64,000 nucleotides of DNA from Acuticoccus sp965213555 (GTDB lineage: Bacteria; Pseudomonadota; Alphaproteobacteria; Rhizobiales; Amorphaceae). The DNA lies in assembly GCF_965213555.1 (NCBI RefSeq), contig NZ_OZ243890.1, forward strand, positions 1,736,001 to 1,800,000, written 5' to 3'. The position numbers and the translations under genes are program-made. Below are positions 9,706 to 18,137 of the stretch, in pieces; the first letter of the stretch is position 1; each line of letters opens with the position of its first letter. The notes below the pieces were generated by a model that saw only the letters and a list, made by a program, of their open reading frames with translations, was not told the DNA's origin and did no database searches.

Positions 9706-10668
9706 ATGTCGAGCACGACGAGCGACGATGTCGAGGAGGCCGCCCGCGCTCGCACGGTGGCCGCGGGCGAGACCGACAATCGGCGGCAGGCGACGCGCGA
9801 GCCCCGCACCGAGGAGGAGACGCTTGCCGCGGACGCGTCCCACGCCGAGGCCGAGCTTCACGAGCTCAACGAAGGCTTCGAGACGATCCGCCGGCACGAC
9901 GACGTCGGCCGCGTCACCAAGGTCGAGTGCCGCGACGTCAACGTGTACTACGGCGAGAAGCAGGCGATCCGCTCGGTGACCATCGACATCCCCGAGAAGG
10001 CGGTGACGGCGTTCATCGGCCCGTCCGGCTGCGGCAAGTCGACGTTCCTGCGCTGCCTCAACCGGATGAACGACACCATCGACATCTGCCGTGTCACCGG
10101 CGACATCACGCTCGGCGAGCGCGACATCCACGACCCGTCGCTGGACGTCGTCGAGCTGCGCGCGCGGGTCGGCATGGTGTTCCAGAAGCCGAACCCGTTC
10201 CCGAAGTCGATCTACGACAACATCGCCTACGGACCGAAGATCCACGGCCTCGCGCACTCCAAGTCCGACCTCGACGAGGTCGTGGAGACGAGCCTCAGGC
10301 GCGCCGGCCTGTGGAACGAGGTGAAGGACCGCCTGAAGGAGCCGGGCACGGGGCTGTCGGGTGGCCAGCAGCAGCGCCTGTGCATCGCCCGCGCCATCGC
10401 CGTGTCGCCCGAGGTCATCCTCATGGACGAGCCGTGCTCGGCGCTCGACCCCATCGCCACCGGCACGGTGGAGAAGCTGATCGCGGAACTGCGCGAGAAC
10501 TACACCATCGTCATCGTGACGCACTCAATGAGCCAGGCTGAACGGGTGAGCCAGAAGACGGCTTACTTCCACCTCGGCTGGCTCGTGGAGGAGGGTCCGA
10601 CGGAGGCGATCTTCAAGGACCCGCAGGAGAAGCGGACGCAGGACTACATCGCCGGCGTGTTCGGCTGA
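9706..10668 (+). CDS. pstB: PstB phosphate ABC transporter ATPase with N-terminal extension
   Basis: ATPase that powers phosphate import. It has Walker A GPSGCGKS (105-112), the PstB-typical FQKPNPFPKSIYDNIAYG, signature LSGGQQQR and Walker B VILMDEP. The ABC domain begins only at about residue 70, preceded by a polar, acidic 70-residue extension (MSSTTSDDVEEAARARTVAA and onward) not found in standard 250-residue PstB. The ATG at 9706 has a strong ribosome-binding site (GGGGAG), so the extension is probably translated. A perfect 14-bp palindrome (10670-10683) follows the stop and could be an mRNA hairpin before phoU. Confidence 0.95.
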   Translation: MSSTTSDDVEEAARARTVAAGETDNRRQATREPRTEEETLAADASHAEAELHELNEGFETIRRHDDVGRVTKVECRDVNVYYGEKQAIRSVTIDIPEKAVTAFIGPSGCGKSTFLRCLNRMNDTIDICRVTGDITLGERDIHDPSLDVVELRARVGMVFQKPNPFPKSIYDNIAYGPKIHGLAHSKSDLDEVVETSLRRAGLWNEVKDRLKEPGTGLSGGQQQRLCIARAIAVSPEVILMDEPCSALDPIATGTVEKLIAELRENYTIVIVTHSMSQAERVSQKTAYFHLGWLVEEGPTEAIFKDPQEKRTQDYIAGVFG

Positions 10669-10699
10669 CGAGCCGGCCGGCTCGGACGGGAGTGATGTT

Positions 10700-11428
10700 G
10701 TGTCGTTGTCCACGCGCGAGAGGGAGCGCGAGCTGCAGGCGCTCGCCGGTGAGATCGCCGAGATGGGTGGGCTCGCCGAGCGCCTTGTCATGGATAGCGT
10801 CACGGCGCTGACGAGGATCGATCCGGGCCGGGCACGCTCGGTGATCGAGGCGGACGCACGGATCGACGCGATGCAACGCAGCGTGGAGCACCACGCCGTC
10901 GGGCTCATCGCAGCCCACAGGCCGAACGACAAGCCGCTGCGCGAGATGGTGGCGGCGCTGCGCATCGCCTCCGACCTCGAGCGCGTCGGCGACCTCGCGA
11001 AGAACAACGCCAAGCGCGTGCTCGCCATCGAGGGGCGCGCTTACCCTCCGCGCGTCGCCATCGGCCTCGAACACATGTCCGACATCGCCCTCGAGCAGCT
11101 CAAGAGCGTGCTTGACGCGTTCACCAGCCAGGACCTGTCGGCGGCCAGCGACGTGCGCAACCGCGACGACGAGATCGACGCGATCTACACCTCAATCTTC
11201 CGCGAGCTCCTGACCTACATGATGGAGGATCCGCGCAACATCACGTTCTGCACCCACCTCCTGTTCTGCGCCAAGAACATCGAGCGGATCGGCGACCACG
11301 CGACCAACATCGCCGAAAACATCCACTACCTCGTCACCGGCGAGCAGCCCCGCGAGGAGCGCGCGAAGGCGGACAGCTCGGCCTACCTTTCAGCCGCGTT
11401 CTCCGACGAGACGCCCGGGAGGATGTAG
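10700..11428 (+). CDS. phoU: PhoU negative regulator of the Pho regulon
   Basis: Cytoplasmic helical-bundle protein of 242 residues that links PstSCAB to PhoR and keeps the Pho regulon off when phosphate is plentiful. Two PhoU repeats are visible with their conserved helices (RIASDLERVGDLAKNNAKR in the first, LLFCAKNIERIGDHATNIAE in the second). These carry the E/DxxxD metal-binding pattern. The start is a GTG at 10700 after GGGAG. phoB begins 2 bp after the stop, so translation is probably coupled. Confidence 0.95.
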   Translation: MSLSTRERERELQALAGEIAEMGGLAERLVMDSVTALTRIDPGRARSVIEADARIDAMQRSVEHHAVGLIAAHRPNDKPLREMVAALRIASDLERVGDLAKNNAKRVLAIEGRAYPPRVAIGLEHMSDIALEQLKSVLDAFTSQDLSAASDVRNRDDEIDAIYTSIFRELLTYMMEDPRNITFCTHLLFCAKNIERIGDHATNIAENIHYLVTGEQPREERAKADSSAYLSAAFSDETPGRM

Positions 11429-11430
11429 GG

Positions 11431-12126
11431 ATGGCCCGCGTGATGGTCGTGGAGGACGAGGAGCCGCTCGTCCTCGTCCTGCGCTACAACCTGGAGGCGG
11501 ACGGCTACGACGTGGAGAGCTGCGCCCGCGGAGACGAGGCGGAGCTGCGCCTCCTCGAGGAGCTGCCCGACCTCCTCATCCTCGACTGGATGCTGCCGGG
11601 GCTGTCCGGCATCGAGCTGTGCCGGCGGCTGCGATCGCGGCCCCAGACGGAGCACCTGCCCATCGTCATGCTGACCGCGCGGGGGGAGGAGACCGAGCGC
11701 ATCCGGGGCCTCGCCACCGGGGCCGACGACTATGTGGTAAAGCCGTTCTCGACGCCCGAGCTGATGGCGCGCATCCGGGCGATCCTACGGCGCACGAGGC
11801 CCGCGGTCGTCTCCGCGCTGCTGCGCGCTGGGGACCTCGAGCTCGACCGCACGACCCACAGGGTGCGCCGCGCGATGCGCGAGATCCACCTCGGCCCCAC
11901 CGAGTTCCGGCTGCTCGAGTTCCTCATGCAGTCGCCGGGGCGCGTGTTCAGCCGCGAGCAGCTCCTCGACGGCGTCTGGGGCCGCGACGTCTACGTGGAC
12001 GAGCGCACGGTGGACGTGCACGTCGGCCGGCTGCGCAAGGCGATCAACCGGGGCAAGGCGAAGGACCCGATCCGCACGGTGCGCGGCGCCGGCTACGCCT
12101 TCAACGACCAGTTCGCCATGGGCTGA
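11431..12126 (+). CDS. phoB: PhoB phosphate-regulon response regulator
   Basis: OmpR/PhoB-family transcription factor of 231 residues. The receiver domain (1 to about 120) has the acidic pocket VVEDEE and the phospho-acceptor Asp52 in LLILDWMLPG, with K in VVKPFST. The C-terminal winged helix (about 130-228) contains LGPTEFRLLEFLMQSPGRVFSREQLLD and the recognition region ERTVDVHVGRLRKAIN. Phosphorylated by PhoR, it activates Pho-box promoters, expected to include this operon. It ends the phoR-pstSCAB-phoU-phoB cluster and is convergent with gcrA. Confidence 0.95.
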   Translation: MARVMVVEDEEPLVLVLRYNLEADGYDVESCARGDEAELRLLEELPDLLILDWMLPGLSGIELCRRLRSRPQTEHLPIVMLTARGEETERIRGLATGADDYVVKPFSTPELMARIRAILRRTRPAVVSALLRAGDLELDRTTHRVRRAMREIHLGPTEFRLLEFLMQSPGRVFSREQLLDGVWGRDVYVDERTVDVHVGRLRKAINRGKAKDPIRTVRGAGYAFNDQFAMG

Positions 12127-12190
12127 CGGCCGGCTCCTGGCGCGGGCGACGCGGGTGTTCCCGAGCGGCGCCGTTGCGGTGCCGCCAGCC

Positions 12191-12673
12191 TCAGCCGGCG
12201 CGGCGGCGCGCCGGGTACGCGGCCTCGGCGTGGCCGCGGCAGTAGACCTCACCGTCGCAGGTGCGCGACCCGCAGTAGCGGAACCCGGGGTCGGACGGGT
12301 CGCCGAGGGGCCAGCGACAGGACCGGGGCGACAGGTCCGGCAGCGCGACGCCGACGCTCCACGACAGGACCTCGGCATGGACTTGCGGAGCTGCCTCCTC
12401 CTCGAGCTTGAGGGCGAGCGCACCGGCCGTCGCCGGGCGCGACGAGGCCACCACCGCGGAGACCGCGGACGCGCGGGCCGGCGCCAGCCTTGCCCGGTGA
12501 CGGGCGGCGCGCGCCTGCGGGGCCTTGACCCGTCCCGAGAGACCCAGGCGGTGGACCTTGCCGATCACCGCGTTGCGGCTGACGCCGCCGAGGGAGCTCG
12601 CGATCTGGGAGGCGGACAGGCCCTCCGCCCACAGCTTGCGCAACACCTCGATCCGCTCGTCGGTCCAGCTCAT
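12191..12673 (-). CDS. gcrA: GcrA cell-cycle transcription factor
   Basis: GcrA binds sigma70-RNA polymerase and DNA methylated at GANTC by CcrM, and so times cell-cycle gene expression in alphaproteobacteria. The N-terminal DNA-binding region MSWTDERIEVLRKLWAEGLS with ASQIASSLGGVSRNAVIGKV is near-identical to the family pattern. The C-terminal polymerase-binding domain has CRWPLGDP, then FRYCG and YCRGHAEAAYP. The middle (about 50-110) is a low-complexity Ala/Arg linker. The ATG at 12673 was chosen because the family begins exactly at MSWTDER. The product has 160 residues. Confidence 0.96.
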   Translation of the reverse strand: MSWTDERIEVLRKLWAEGLSASQIASSLGGVSRNAVIGKVHRLGLSGRVKAPQARAARHRARLAPARASAVSAVVASSRPATAGALALKLEEEAAPQVHAEVLSWSVGVALPDLSPRSCRWPLGDPSDPGFRYCGSRTCDGEVYCRGHAEAAYPARRRAG

Positions 12674-12783
12674 CGCAGATCCCTTCGTTGCCGGCGGTCC
12701 ACAGGCGGTCCACACCCCTCGCGTCCCGTCGAAGGGTCCGCGCAGGCTCGTTTCTCGCGCTCTGTGCCCGCGCTATCTGCATC

Positions 12784-12807
12784 GAATCGTAAAAGATTTG
12801 CCGAATC
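12784..12807. promoter_or_regulatory. Pair of GANTC (CcrM) methylation sites upstream of gcrA
   Basis: Two GAATC sites, at 12784-12788 and 12803-12807, start 19 bp apart, 111-134 bp upstream of the gcrA start, in a locally AT-richer patch (AATCGTAAAAGATTTG). GANTC is the CcrM methylation sequence through which GcrA acts, so autoregulation is plausible but not shown. Apart from this pair, the 453-bp divergent gcrA/argD interval (12674-13126) shows no gene or other recognised signal. Confidence 0.4.
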
Positions 12808-13126
12808 ACGGTCCAGGCTCGCGGGCTTCTGCGCGACGTCAACCTTGCTTTTTCCCCAACCATCGGAAACAAGGGCCGCTTGGTCGCGGACCAACGGTCG
12901 CACGCTCCCATGGCGTTCCGCCTTACGCGACGCGCGCCCGCGGACGCTGCCTTCATGTCGGACCCGGCGTCGCAGCGGGGTCGCCGACGCTCCAGGGGGA
13001 TGTGGCTGACGCCGGCCACGGGCGCTGATGGGGGTGTCCCATCGGCGGACGATCGACGTAGCGGCCGAGAAGCGGGGACCCGGCGCCAGCTTAAACCGGG
13101 CCCTAGGATGGGAACCGACGAGCGCC

Positions 13127-14326
13127 ATGAGCACGAACAGCCTGTTTCAGACCTACAACCGCGCCGACCTGTCGTTCGAGACGGGCGAGGGCGTCTGGCT
13201 CGTGGGCTCGGACGGGCGACGATACCTCGACATGGGCGCCGGCATCGCGGTGACCTCGCTCGGCCACGCGCACCCCCACCTCGTCGCGGCGCTCCAGGAC
13301 GCGGCGGCGAAGGTGTGGCACACCTCCAACCTCTACCGCATCCCCGAGCAGGAGCGGCTCGCCGCGCGGTTGAGCGAGGCGACGTTCGCCGACCGGGTGT
13401 TCTTCGCCAACTCGGGCGCGGAGGCCAACGAGGCGGCGATCAAGACCGCCCGGCGCTACCAGTACGTGAACGGCGCGCCCGAGCGCACGCGCATCGTCAC
13501 AGTCGAAGGCGCCTTCCACGGACGCACGCTCGGCACGCTCGCCGCGGGCGGGACGCCAAAGTACCTCGAGGGGTTCGGGGAGCCCTTGGCCGGGTTCGAC
13601 CAGGTGCCCTTCGGCGACGTCGAGGCGCTCTCGCGGGTCGTCGGGCCGCAGACCGCGGCGATCATGGTGGAGCCGGTCCAGGGCGAGGCCGGCGTCCGCA
13701 CGCTGGACCGCCAGGCGCTCGCCGACATGCGCCGCGTCGCGGACGACAACGGCGCCCTCCTCATCTTCGACGAGGTGCAGACCGGCGTCGGCCGCCTCGG
13801 CACGCTGTTCGCCTACCAGGCGGTGGGCGTCGTCCCGGACGTCCTGACGTCGGCGAAGGGGCTCGGCGGCGGCTTTCCCATCGGTGCGTGCCTTGCCACC
13901 GAGCGCGCCGCGGCGGGGATGACGCCCGGCACCCACGGCACGACCTTCGGCGGCAATCGCCTTGCTGCGGCGGTGGGCAACGCCGTGCTCGACGTCGTGC
14001 TGGGCGACGGCTTCCTCGAGGAGGTGCGCCGCAAGGGGGCGTTCCTGATGCAGGCGCTCGGCGCTGTCGTCGACACGCACCCGGACGTCTACGCCAGCGT
14101 GCGCGGCGAGGGGCTGATGGTCGGCGTGGTGTGCACCATGCCCGTGGCAAAGGTCGTCACGGCGGCGCGCGAGGCCGGCCTCCTCGTCATCCCCGCGGGG
14201 GACAACGTGGCGCGGCTGCTGCCGCCCCTCGTCGCCTCCGAGGACGAGCTGCGCGAGGCTGCCGACCGGCTCGACGCGGCGGCGCGCGAGCTCGAAGCAA
14301 CGCAGGCGGACGCCGCCGTCGCATGA
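13127..14326 (+). CDS. argD: Acetylornithine aminotransferase
   Basis: PLP-dependent class-III aminotransferase of arginine biosynthesis, converting N-acetylglutamate semialdehyde to N-acetylornithine. It may also serve as succinyl-diaminopimelate aminotransferase for lysine. In 399 residues it shows the entry region YLDMGAGIAVTSLGHAHP, NSGAEANEAAIKTAR, the cofactor-binding DEVQTGVGRLGTLFAY and the PLP lysine in TSAKGLGGGFPIGA (Lys244). The ATG at 13127 matches the family N-terminus (STNSLFQTYNRADLSFETGEG). An upstream in-frame ATG at 13028 would add 33 unrelated residues. It overlaps argF by an ATGA. Confidence 0.95.
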   Translation: MSTNSLFQTYNRADLSFETGEGVWLVGSDGRRYLDMGAGIAVTSLGHAHPHLVAALQDAAAKVWHTSNLYRIPEQERLAARLSEATFADRVFFANSGAEANEAAIKTARRYQYVNGAPERTRIVTVEGAFHGRTLGTLAAGGTPKYLEGFGEPLAGFDQVPFGDVEALSRVVGPQTAAIMVEPVQGEAGVRTLDRQALADMRRVADDNGALLIFDEVQTGVGRLGTLFAYQAVGVVPDVLTSAKGLGGGFPIGACLATERAAAGMTPGTHGTTFGGNRLAAAVGNAVLDVVLGDGFLEEVRRKGAFLMQALGAVVDTHPDVYASVRGEGLMVGVVCTMPVAKVVTAAREAGLLVIPAGDNVARLLPPLVASEDELREAADRLDAAARELEATQADAAVA

Positions 14327-15234
14327 GCGTGCGGCACGTCGTGACCCTCGCGTCCCTCCCCGGAGGGGCGCTGAGGATCCTGTTGGACGGCGCGCACCGG
14401 ATGAAGGCCGAGGGGCGGCGGCGGCGCCCGCTCTTGGAGGGCCGAACGCTCGCGATGCTGTTCGAGCGGCCGTCGACGCGCACCCGCTTCTCGTTCGACG
14501 TCGCCATGCGCGAGCTCGGCGGCGGGACGATCGTCGCCTCGGGGGCCGAGATGCAGCTTGGTCGTGGGGAGACCATGGCGGACACTGCGGCGGTCCTGTC
14601 GCGCTACGTGGACGCGGTGATGGTGCGCATGTTGGACCACGACGGGCTCGTGAGCTTCGCCTCCGCGAGCACGATCCCGGTCATCAACGGGCTGACGCGG
14701 CGCTCCCATCCCTGCCAGATCATCGCCGACCTGATGACGGCGGAGGAGCGCCTCGGACCCCTCGCCGAGCGCACGCTGGCATGGGTCGGTGACGGCAACA
14801 ACGTGCTGTCGACCTTCCTGGAGGCCGCACCTGCGCTCGGCTTCCGCATGGCGATCGCCTCCCCGCCGGACTACGCGCTGGCGCCGGCGAGCGTCGACGC
14901 GGCGCGGTGCGCGGGGGCGCACGTCAGGATCGCGGACGACCCGCATGATGCCGTCGCCGGCGCCGACGTCGTCGTCACCGACACGTGGAGCTCCATGGGC
15001 GACGACGACGAGGCCGCGCGCCGCACGGCGTTCGCGCGATACCAAGTCAACGAGGCGTTGATGGCGGCGGCGGCGCCGCGCGCGATCTTCCTGCACTGCC
15101 TACCGGCGCATCGCGGCGAGGAGGTGACCGACGCCGTGATGGACGGCCCCCAGTCGGCCGTGTTCGACGAGGCGGAGAACCGCGTCCACGCCCAGAAGGC
15201 GATCTTGGCGTGGGTCTTCGACGCGCTCGACTGA
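14323..15234 (+). CDS. argF: Ornithine carbamoyltransferase
   Basis: Converts ornithine and carbamoyl phosphate to citrulline in arginine synthesis. It has the carbamoyl-phosphate loop ERPSTRTRFSFDVAM, the RRSHPCQIIADLMT segment and the ornithine-side HCLPAHRGEEV near the C-terminus. Its length (303 residues) is normal. The start overlaps the argD stop (ATGA), so the two are translationally coupled. hslO follows 159 bp downstream. The argD-argF-hslO order is a conserved block in Hyphomicrobiales. Confidence 0.96.
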   Translation: MSVRHVVTLASLPGGALRILLDGAHRMKAEGRRRRPLLEGRTLAMLFERPSTRTRFSFDVAMRELGGGTIVASGAEMQLGRGETMADTAAVLSRYVDAVMVRMLDHDGLVSFASASTIPVINGLTRRSHPCQIIADLMTAEERLGPLAERTLAWVGDGNNVLSTFLEAAPALGFRMAIASPPDYALAPASVDAARCAGAHVRIADDPHDAVAGADVVVTDTWSSMGDDDEAARRTAFARYQVNEALMAAAAPRAIFLHCLPAHRGEEVTDAVMDGPQSAVFDEAENRVHAQKAILAWVFDALD

Positions 15235-15393
15235 CGGGCAGGTTCGGGCTCGCCCGCTCAGCCCCGGCTAAAGGGGGCCAACGGTGGCGGGCGCTGAGAC
15301 GGTTCGTATATGATCGGGCGACACCACGCGCCCCGTGCTGCGCGCCGGACCGCCGGCGCCTCCGCTCGCGTCACCCAACGATCAGGATCCGCC

Positions 15394-16371
15394 GTGACCG
15401 CTAGCCCGACCGTCGATGACCTTGTCCTCCCGTTCTCCGTCGAGGCGCTCGACGTGCGCGGCCGCGTCGCCCGCCTCGGCCCCGCCCTCGACCAGATCCT
15501 GCGCCGGCACGACTACCCGCCGGCCGTCTCGCGCCTCCTCGGCGAGGCGGTGATCCTCAACGTCCTGTTCGCGACGGCGCTGAAGCTGGAGGGTCGCGTC
15601 GTCCTCCAGATCCAGTCGAACGGTCCGGTGTCGCTGCTCGTCACCGACTTCACCTCGCCCGAGGGGCTGCGCGGCTACGCGCGGTTCGACGCCGACGCGA
15701 TCGCGGCGCTCCCCGACACGTTCACCCTGCCCGACATCGTCGGCGAGGGGACGATGGCCCTCACCATCGACCCGAAGGACACCGTGCGCCGCTACCAGGG
15801 CGTCGTCGCCATGTCCGGGGCGAGCCTGGAGGAGGTCGCGCACGCCTACTTCACGCAGTCCGAGCAGATCCCGACCACGGTGCGCCTCGCGGTCGCCGAG
15901 ACCATGGAGCGGCGGCCCGGCGAGGAGCCGCGGCGCACGTGGCGGGGTGGCGGGGTGACCGTGCAGTTCCTGCCGGAGGCGTCGGACCGCATCATCGTGC
16001 GCGACCTCGACCCCGGGGACGCGCCGGACGACGCCCGCCGCGACGAGCGCGAGGACGACGATGCCTGGGTGGAGGCAAGCGCGCGCACCCAGAGCGCCAT
16101 GGACCACGAGCTCGTCGACCCGGAGATCACCGCCGAGCGGCTCCTCCTGCGCCTGTTCAACGAGCGCGACGTGCGTGTCTTCGACGCGTTCAGCTTGAGT
16201 GCAGATTGTCACTGCTCAAGTTCCAGGATCACGACCATGCTGGAGCAATTCGGCGACGACGACCGCGCCTCGATGGTCGAGGACGGGGTGATCAAGGTGA
16301 CATGCGAGTTCTGCAACACACTTTACATCTTCGATCCTGCCACGCTGGAGGAGCGAGGCACGCCGCATTGA
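15394..16371 (+). CDS. hslO: Hsp33 redox-regulated holdase chaperone
   Basis: Cytoplasmic chaperone activated by oxidative unfolding. The C-terminal zinc site has the four cysteines Cys272, Cys274, Cys304 and Cys307 (CHC and CEFC), the Hsp33 redox switch. The N-terminal domain includes ILRRHDYPPAVSRLLGEAV and LLVTDFTSPEGLRGYARFD. The GTG start at 15394 has AGGATCC upstream and fits the family N-terminus. An upstream ATG at 15310 would add 28 Arg-rich residues. A charged insertion at about 205-225 (DAPDDARRDEREDDDAW) is lineage-specific. Confidence 0.94.
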   Translation: MTASPTVDDLVLPFSVEALDVRGRVARLGPALDQILRRHDYPPAVSRLLGEAVILNVLFATALKLEGRVVLQIQSNGPVSLLVTDFTSPEGLRGYARFDADAIAALPDTFTLPDIVGEGTMALTIDPKDTVRRYQGVVAMSGASLEEVAHAYFTQSEQIPTTVRLAVAETMERRPGEEPRRTWRGGGVTVQFLPEASDRIIVRDLDPGDAPDDARRDEREDDDAWVEASARTQSAMDHELVDPEITAERLLLRLFNERDVRVFDAFSLSADCHCSSSRITTMLEQFGDDDRASMVEDGVIKVTCEFCNTLYIFDPATLEERGTPH

Positions 16372-16411
16372 GTTGCGCCGCACCGGCCGTTGCCGCATCG
16401 TCAGGGAACCG

Positions 16412-16426
16412 ATACCCCCTACCGGT
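16412..16426. promoter_or_regulatory. CsoR/FrmR-type operator-like inverted repeat
   Basis: ATACCCCCTACCGGTA lies 12-27 bp before the DUF305 gene. It resembles the CsoR/RcnR/FrmR operator layout (TACCCC, centre, GGGGTA), with a weaker right half. A perfect 12-bp palindrome CCTACCGGTAGG (16418-16429) overlaps it and reaches the ribosome-binding site. Copper- or formaldehyde-responsive control is an inference. No csoR-family gene is in the window. Confidence 0.35.
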
Positions 16427-16437
16427 AGGAGCACCCG

Positions 16438-16812
16438 ATGCGGTCCCTCACCATCCTGGTCGTTGCCGCGATGGCATCGCTCGGCGTCCCAGAGGCGTTG
16501 GCGCAGCACACACCCCAGGCCCACGGCGCGCCTGCTGCGAGCCTCGTTCCGGACAGCCCTGCCACGGCCGCGTTCAGGGACACCATGGCGCGGATGCACA
16601 GGGACATGGACATCCGCTACGCGAACGACGTCGACGTCGACTTCGTACGGGCGATGATCCCGCACCATCAGGCGGCCGTGGAGATGGCGGAGGTGCTGCT
16701 CAGCCACTCGCAGGACGCGGAGCTGCGCGCCCTGGCGGAGGCCATCGTCGCAACGCAGCAGGCGGAGATCGAGGCCATGCGCGCGATGCTGGAGCGGCTC
16801 GGCCGGCGCTGA
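16438..16812 (+). CDS. DUF305 secreted protein (CopM-like)
   Basis: A 124-residue exported protein with a signal peptide (1 to about 22, ending EALAQH). It has one DUF305 four-helix domain with the His/Met-rich core MARMHRDMDIRYANDVDVDF, VRAMIPHHQAAVEMAEVLL. DUF305 proteins such as cyanobacterial CopM bind copper or silver in the periplasm. The His and Met residues here would suit metal binding. It lies 19 bp before the membrane-fusion protein, and all three genes to 21470 probably form one operon. A role in metal tolerance is inferred from family and context. Confidence 0.85.
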   Translation: MRSLTILVVAAMASLGVPEALAQHTPQAHGAPAASLVPDSPATAAFRDTMARMHRDMDIRYANDVDVDFVRAMIPHHQAAVEMAEVLLSHSQDAELRALAEAIVATQQAEIEAMRAMLERLGRR

Positions 16813-16831
16813 CCGCTCGTCGGGGCGCCCG

Positions 16832-18130
16832 ATGAGGCGCCTCGGTCGCGCCGCGGCGCAGGCCGTGCTGCCGGCGCTCGTCCTGTTCGGCGCCTGGTCG
16901 TGGACCGAGGCGCTGGTGGACCGTGAGGCTGCTGGCCCGGCCGAGCGCCCGACGCCAGCCGAGACGGTGTACTCGGTGACGGCGACGGACGTCGCGCTCG
17001 GCGACCACAGGGCGACGCTGCGCGCGTTCGGCGAGGTCGTCGCCGCGGAGGCGGCGGAGCTGCGCGTCGCCTCCCCCGGCGAGGTGGTCGACGTCCACCA
17101 GGACCTCGCGGTCGGAGCGCTCGTCGCCGCCGGCGCGCCGCTCGTCACCATCGACCCCTTCGCCTACGAGGGCGCAGTGCGCGAGGCGCAAGCACAGCTC
17201 GCCGAGGCGAACGCCCGTGCGGCTGAGGCGAGAAGCCGCATCGCGCTGGAGGAGAACGCGCTGGAGCGCGCCCGCGAGCAGCTCGAGCTCGCCGAGCGGG
17301 ACCTCGCGCGTGCCACGGACCTGCGTTCGGGGACCATCGCCGACCGCCAGGTGGACGACCGTCGACTCCTCGTCAGCCAACGCCAGCAGGCGGTGGACCA
17401 GCGCACCTACTCGCTCGAGGTCGAGCGGGCGCGGCTCGCGCAGCAGGAGGCGCAGGTCGACCGCCTCGAGTGGGCGGTGGAGAAGGCCGAGCGCGCGCTC
17501 GCCGACACCGTCCTAACCGCGCCCTTCGAGGCCATCGTGCGGGCGGAGAACGTCGCCGTCGGCCGCATCCTGTCGGCGAACGACGTCGCCGCCGAGCTGG
17601 TGCGGGCGGATGCGTTGGAGGTGCGCTTCACGCTGTCGGACGAGCGCTACGGCCGGTTGATCGCCGACGGTTTGCTCATCGGCACGCCCGTCAGCATGGC
17701 GTGGCGCATCGGCGACGCGCCGCTCCTCTACGAGGCGATCGTCGAGCGGATCGGCGCGGACGTCGCGAGCGATACCGGCGGCGTCGACGTGTTCGCGCGC
17801 GTCGCGATGCCGGACGGCCCGGTGCCGCGGCCCGGTGCGTTCGTCGAGGTCGCCGTCCCCGGACGCCTGCACGGCGGATCGGCGCGGCTCCCGGCCACCG
17901 CGCTCTACGGCGACGCGGTGTTCGTCATCGGTGAGGACGACCGCCTCGACCGCCGGCCGGTCACCCTCCTCGTCCGCGACGGCAACGAGGTCATCGTCCG
18001 TGGCCCCATCGCGGACGGCGAGGCGGTCGTGACGACGCGGCTCGCTGAGGTCGGCGAGGGCCTCCTCGTGCGCCGCGTCGAGCTCGGTGGGGCGGTGGCG
18101 GTGGGCAGCGCCGCCCGCGAGCCCTCGTGA
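16832..18130 (+). CDS. RND efflux periplasmic adaptor (membrane-fusion) subunit
   Basis: HlyD/AcrA-type adaptor of 432 residues that bridges an inner-membrane RND pump to an outer-membrane channel. It has an N-terminal hydrophobic anchor (about 9-27) and lipoyl half-motifs around 60-110 and 225-260 (VLTAPFEAIVRAENVAVGRI). A long coiled-coil hairpin at about 110-220 is rich in E/A/R, and a beta-barrel follows. There is no lipobox. The pump gene starts 7 bp downstream, so they form one unit. Substrate cannot be told from sequence. The DUF305 neighbour hints at metals, but the pump is not clearly of the heavy-metal subfamily. Confidence 0.9.
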   Translation: MRRLGRAAAQAVLPALVLFGAWSWTEALVDREAAGPAERPTPAETVYSVTATDVALGDHRATLRAFGEVVAAEAAELRVASPGEVVDVHQDLAVGALVAAGAPLVTIDPFAYEGAVREAQAQLAEANARAAEARSRIALEENALERAREQLELAERDLARATDLRSGTIADRQVDDRRLLVSQRQQAVDQRTYSLEVERARLAQQEAQVDRLEWAVEKAERALADTVLTAPFEAIVRAENVAVGRILSANDVAAELVRADALEVRFTLSDERYGRLIADGLLIGTPVSMAWRIGDAPLLYEAIVERIGADVASDTGGVDVFARVAMPDGPVPRPGAFVEVAVPGRLHGGSARLPATALYGDAVFVIGEDDRLDRRPVTLLVRDGNEVIVRGPIADGEAVVTTRLAEVGEGLLVRRVELGGAVAVGSAAREPS

Positions 18131-18137
18131 GGCGGCG

